Shown here piece by piece: positions 1 to 5,155 of a DNA stretch of 5,155 nucleotides. Made by a program: the position numbers and the translations under genes. Every line of letters begins with the position of its first letter. Position 1 is the first letter of the stretch. The DNA lies in assembly GCA_028278755.1 (NCBI GenBank), contig JAPYOI010000127.1:1-5155 (forward strand), in the 5' to 3' direction. Below the pieces are notes generated by a model. The model ran no database searches. It worked only from the letters and a program-made list of their open reading frames with translations, and was not told where the DNA came from. This DNA is from Poriferisodalis multihospitum (GTDB lineage Bacteria > Actinomycetota > Acidimicrobiia > Acidimicrobiales > Poriferisodalaceae).

Positions 1-1
1 C

Positions 2-1074
2 TCCGGCGGCATCGCATCGGGCGAGGTGGTGTTCAACACCGTGATGACCGGCTACCAGGAGGTCATCACCGACCCTTCCTACGCAGGCCAGATCATCGCG
101 TTCACCTACCCCCACATCGGCAACTACGGCACCACCCCGACTGATGCCGAGTCTCGCCGCCCCTTCTGCCGGGGCGTCGTCATCCGCGACCTCGCCCGCC
201 GCCGCTCCAACTGGCGCTCCGACAGCGATCTCGACGCCTACCTCACCCGGCACGGCATCGCTGGCATTGCGGGCGTGGATACGCGCCGCCTGACACGCCA
301 CGTGCGCGACCACGGCGCCATGCCCGGTGCGTTCGGGCCCGTACCCGACGATGAGGCGCTGGAACGCCTCGCGGCCGCGGCCTCCGCCGAGCCCGGCACC
401 GCAGGTGTCGATCTCGTCGGCGAGGTCACCACCGCCGAGCCGTACACCGCCGGTGACGGGCCATGGCGCGTGGTGGCCTACGACCTGGGCATCAAGCGCG
501 CCATCGCCGACAACCTCGGGCGTATCGCCACCGTCGAGGTGGTGCCGGCGCACACGCCTGCCGCAGAGGTACTGGCACGCGAGCCCCACGGCGTGTTCCT
601 CTCCAACGGCCCGGGCGACCCCGAGATGGCCGGCAGCGTTACCGACGCGCTCGGCGATTTGCTCGACCGGGTGCCGATCTTCGGCATCTGTCTCGGCCAG
701 CAGGTGCTCGGCCTTGCGCTGGGCGGCCGCTCCTACAAGCTGCCCTTCGGCCACCACGGGGGCAACGTGCCGGTGCGCGACGAGTCGACCGGCCGCGTCG
801 AGATCACCAGCCAGAACCACAACTTCGCCATCGAATCCGGCTCGGTGCCCGGCGTCGACGAAACGCACGTGTGCCTGAACGACGGGTCGCTCGAAGGCTT
901 CGCCTGCCGCGACCTGCCCGCGTTCGCCGTGCAGTACCACCCTGAAGCCAGCCCCGGCCCGCATGACTCGCGGTACCTCTTCGACCGATTCGCCGATCTC
1001 ATGTCGTCGTTCTGGGGCGGGAACCCCAACGGCGCCAGTCTTGGCGCCGCCGCCGGTCACGGGAAGGCTCGCTG

Positions 1075-1075
<1 letters not shown>
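2..1075 (+). CDS. carA: Carbamoyl-phosphate synthase small (glutaminase) subunit, 5'-truncated
   Basis: This subunit hydrolyses glutamine and channels ammonia to CarB in the cytoplasm, feeding pyrimidine and arginine synthesis. The reading frame is open from base 2 to TGA 1073-1075, 357 codons; compared with E. coli CarA (382 residues) about 20 N-terminal residues are missing off the left edge. The GTG codons at 26 and 29 are internal, because the conserved SGEVVFNT and MTGYQE motifs begin upstream of or across them. The CarA-specific N-terminal domain runs to about base 450 (DPSYAGQI, TYPHIGNYG, GVDTRRLTRH). A class I glutamine amidotransferase domain follows from about base 464 (VVAYDLGIKR). 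The oxyanion-region motif SNGPGDP is at 602-622. The catalytic triad is intact: Cys at 689-691 in GICLGQQ, His at 938-940 and Glu at 944-946 in QYHPEASPGPHD. A poorly conserved Gly/Ala-rich tail of about 20 residues ends the protein. The stop overlaps the carB start. The family assignment is certain; the true start is not visible. Confidence 0.97.
1030..1049 (+). other. Perfect 8-bp hairpin before the carB ribosome binding site
   Basis: CGGCGCCA (1030-1037) and TGGCGCCG (1042-1049) are exact inverted repeats around a 4-base loop, GTCT. The hairpin lies in the non-conserved C-terminal tail of CarA, ends 11 bases before the carB Shine-Dalgarno-like sequence and 25 bases before its ATG. No T-run follows, so it is not an intrinsic terminator. 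It could affect translational coupling or mRNA stability. In DNA this rich in G+C, however, a stem of this size is expected about once per window by chance, and a second one sits inside carB. Confidence 0.35.

Positions 1076-1077
<2 letters not shown>
1061..1077 (+). promoter_or_regulatory. carB ribosome binding site and TGATG stop-start overlap
   Basis: GGGAAGG at 1061-1067 is a moderate Shine-Dalgarno match placed 7 bases before the carB ATG at 1075-1077. The carA stop TGA (1073-1075) shares its final A with that ATG. This arrangement is typical of translational coupling and would help keep the two subunits at equal levels, as their heterodimer requires. The start is confirmed by protein alignment, since MPRRDDISSILIIGSGP lines up residue for residue with the E. 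coli CarB N-terminus as I recall it. Confidence 0.8.
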
Positions 1078-4443
<3,366 letters not shown>

Positions 4444-4468
4444 GTCGCTGCCCCGGGCCGTCCCTCGC

Positions 4469-4473
4469 GGAGG
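4469..4473 (+). promoter_or_regulatory. Strong pyrD Shine-Dalgarno sequence in the carB-pyrD spacer
   Basis: GGAGG at 4469-4473, inside GCGGAGG, is a full-strength ribosome binding site 7 bases before the ATG at 4481. It lies in the 37-base spacer 4444-4480 between carB and pyrD, where I see no terminator hairpin or promoter, so pyrD is probably co-transcribed with carB. It decides the start: an in-frame ATG at 4436, which would overlap the carB end by 8 bases and add 15 residues, lacks a comparable site. Confidence 0.8.
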
Positions 4474-4480
4474 CGTCGAC

Positions 4481-5155
4481 ATGGCAGTGCGGATCGGCAG
4501 CGTGGAGCTGCCCAACCCGGTCATGACGGCGTCCGGCACTGCCGGCTACAGCACCGAGCTCGGCTCGTACATGGATCTGGCATCGCTCGGGGCGATCGTG
4601 ACCAAATCGCTCTCGCCGTTCGCCTGGGCCGGCAACCCGGCACCGAGAGTGGTGGGCACTGCTGCGGGGATGCTCAACGCGGTAGGGCTGCAGAACCCGG
4701 GTGTCTCCGAATGGGCGGAGCACGAACTGCCGCGCCTGGCCCGCACGGGCGCCCGGGTGGTGGCCAGCATCTGGGGCCGCACGGTCGCCGACTACGCCAC
4801 GGCAGCCGCGGCGCTCGCAGGTGCCGGGCTCACGGCGCTGGAGGTGAACGTGAGCTGCCCGAACCTCGAAGGCCGCGGCCAGATGTTTGCCTGCGATCCA
4901 TCGGCCACGGCCGATGCCATCGGTGCCTCCGCTGCTGCGGGAGTGCCGGTGTGGGCGAAGCTCACCCCCAACGTCACCGATCTCGTCGAGATCGCCGAAG
5001 CGGCCGTGAGCGCTGGAGCCGAGGCGCTCACGCTCATCAACACCGTCTTTGGCATGTCAATTGATCCAGCCACCGCGCAGCCCACGCTCGGCAACGGCGG
5101 CGGGGGACTGTCGGGTCCGGCCATCCGCCCGGTTGCAGTGCGGGCCGTCTACGAC
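4481..5155 (+). CDS. pyrD: Dihydroorotate dehydrogenase, class 1B type, 3'-truncated
   Basis: It oxidises dihydroorotate to orotate with an FMN cofactor; class 1B enzymes normally pass electrons to NAD through the PyrK subunit. The frame is open from ATG 4481 to the right edge, giving 225 codons of an expected 300-310. Visible motifs, in order, are LPNPVMTASGT (10-20), Lys42 in TKS, GNPAPR (51-56), GMLNAVGLQNPG (63-74), NVSCPN (123-128) with the catalytic-base Cys126 (bases 4856-4858), AKLTPN (159-164), LINT (185-188) and GGGGLSGPAIRP (206-217). Cys at the catalytic position marks class 1 (class 2 uses Ser). The match through GMLNAVGLQNPG and GGLSGPAI to B. subtilis PyrD (PyrDB) points to 1B. 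There is no N-terminal membrane segment such as class 2 enzymes carry. The gene follows carB in what looks like one operon. The FMN-phosphate-binding C-terminal part and the next gene are not visible. The start is chosen on the strong GGAGG site and on alignment with relatives that begin just before LPNP. Confidence 0.93.
   Translation, partial: MAVRIGSVELPNPVMTASGTAGYSTELGSYMDLASLGAIVTKSLSPFAWAGNPAPRVVGTAAGMLNAVGLQNPGVSEWAEHELPRLARTGARVVASIWGRTVADYATAAAALAGAGLTALEVNVSCPNLEGRGQMFACDPSATADAIGASAAAGVPVWAKLTPNVTDLVEIAEAAVSAGAEALTLINTVFGMSIDPATAQPTLGNGGGGLSGPAIRPVAVRAVYD

Noticed and set aside
327..945. Alternative + strand frames inside carA (327-878 and 463-945)
   Set aside because: They are Arg/Pro/Ser-rich out-of-frame readings of the conserved glutaminase domain and are not genes.
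4711..5064. A + strand frame inside pyrD
   Set aside because: It is out of frame with the conserved dihydroorotate dehydrogenase motifs and its translation is Arg/Gly/His-rich low complexity.

Overview
The window is an ordinary-looking stretch of a high-G+C bacterial chromosome, roughly two-thirds G+C with strong G/C preference at third codon positions. It carries three genes on the + strand for the early and middle steps of de novo pyrimidine (UMP) synthesis: the 3' part of carA, all of carB, and the 5' three-quarters of a pyrD. There is no gene-free stretch longer than 37 bases, and nothing convincing is encoded on the - strand.

Layout. Bases 2-1075 hold carA, the glutaminase subunit of carbamoyl-phosphate synthetase, cut off by the left edge and lacking about its first 20 residues. 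Bases 1075-4443 hold carB, the large synthetase subunit of 1122 residues, whose ATG overlaps the carA stop by one base (TGATG). After a 37-base spacer with a strong GGAGG ribosome binding site, bases 4481-5155 hold the start of a class 1B-type dihydroorotate dehydrogenase (pyrD), cut off by the right edge after 225 codons.

How they work together. CarA hydrolyses glutamine and passes ammonia to CarB, which uses two ATP and bicarbonate to make carbamoyl phosphate for pyrimidines and arginine. PyrD oxidises dihydroorotate to orotate later in the pyrimidine branch. The overlap, the short spacer and the lack of any visible terminator suggest one polycistronic pyr transcript. Its promoter and any regulator (for example PyrR or an attenuator) would lie upstream, outside the window.

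Organism. The sequence features point to a high-G+C Gram-positive-like lineage. CarB has an actinobacterial-style insertion before its allosteric domain, and the gene order is carA-carB-pyrD. The 1B-type pyrD argues against Mycobacterium or Streptomyces, which use class 2 enzymes. An Acidimicrobiia-type actinobacterium is my best guess, but it is inference only.

I found no previously undescribed system. The points most worth a look are the 1B-type pyrD with no pyrK next to it on the carB side, a perfect 8-bp hairpin just before the carB ribosome binding site, and a 21-bp exact DNA repeat between the two halves of carB.
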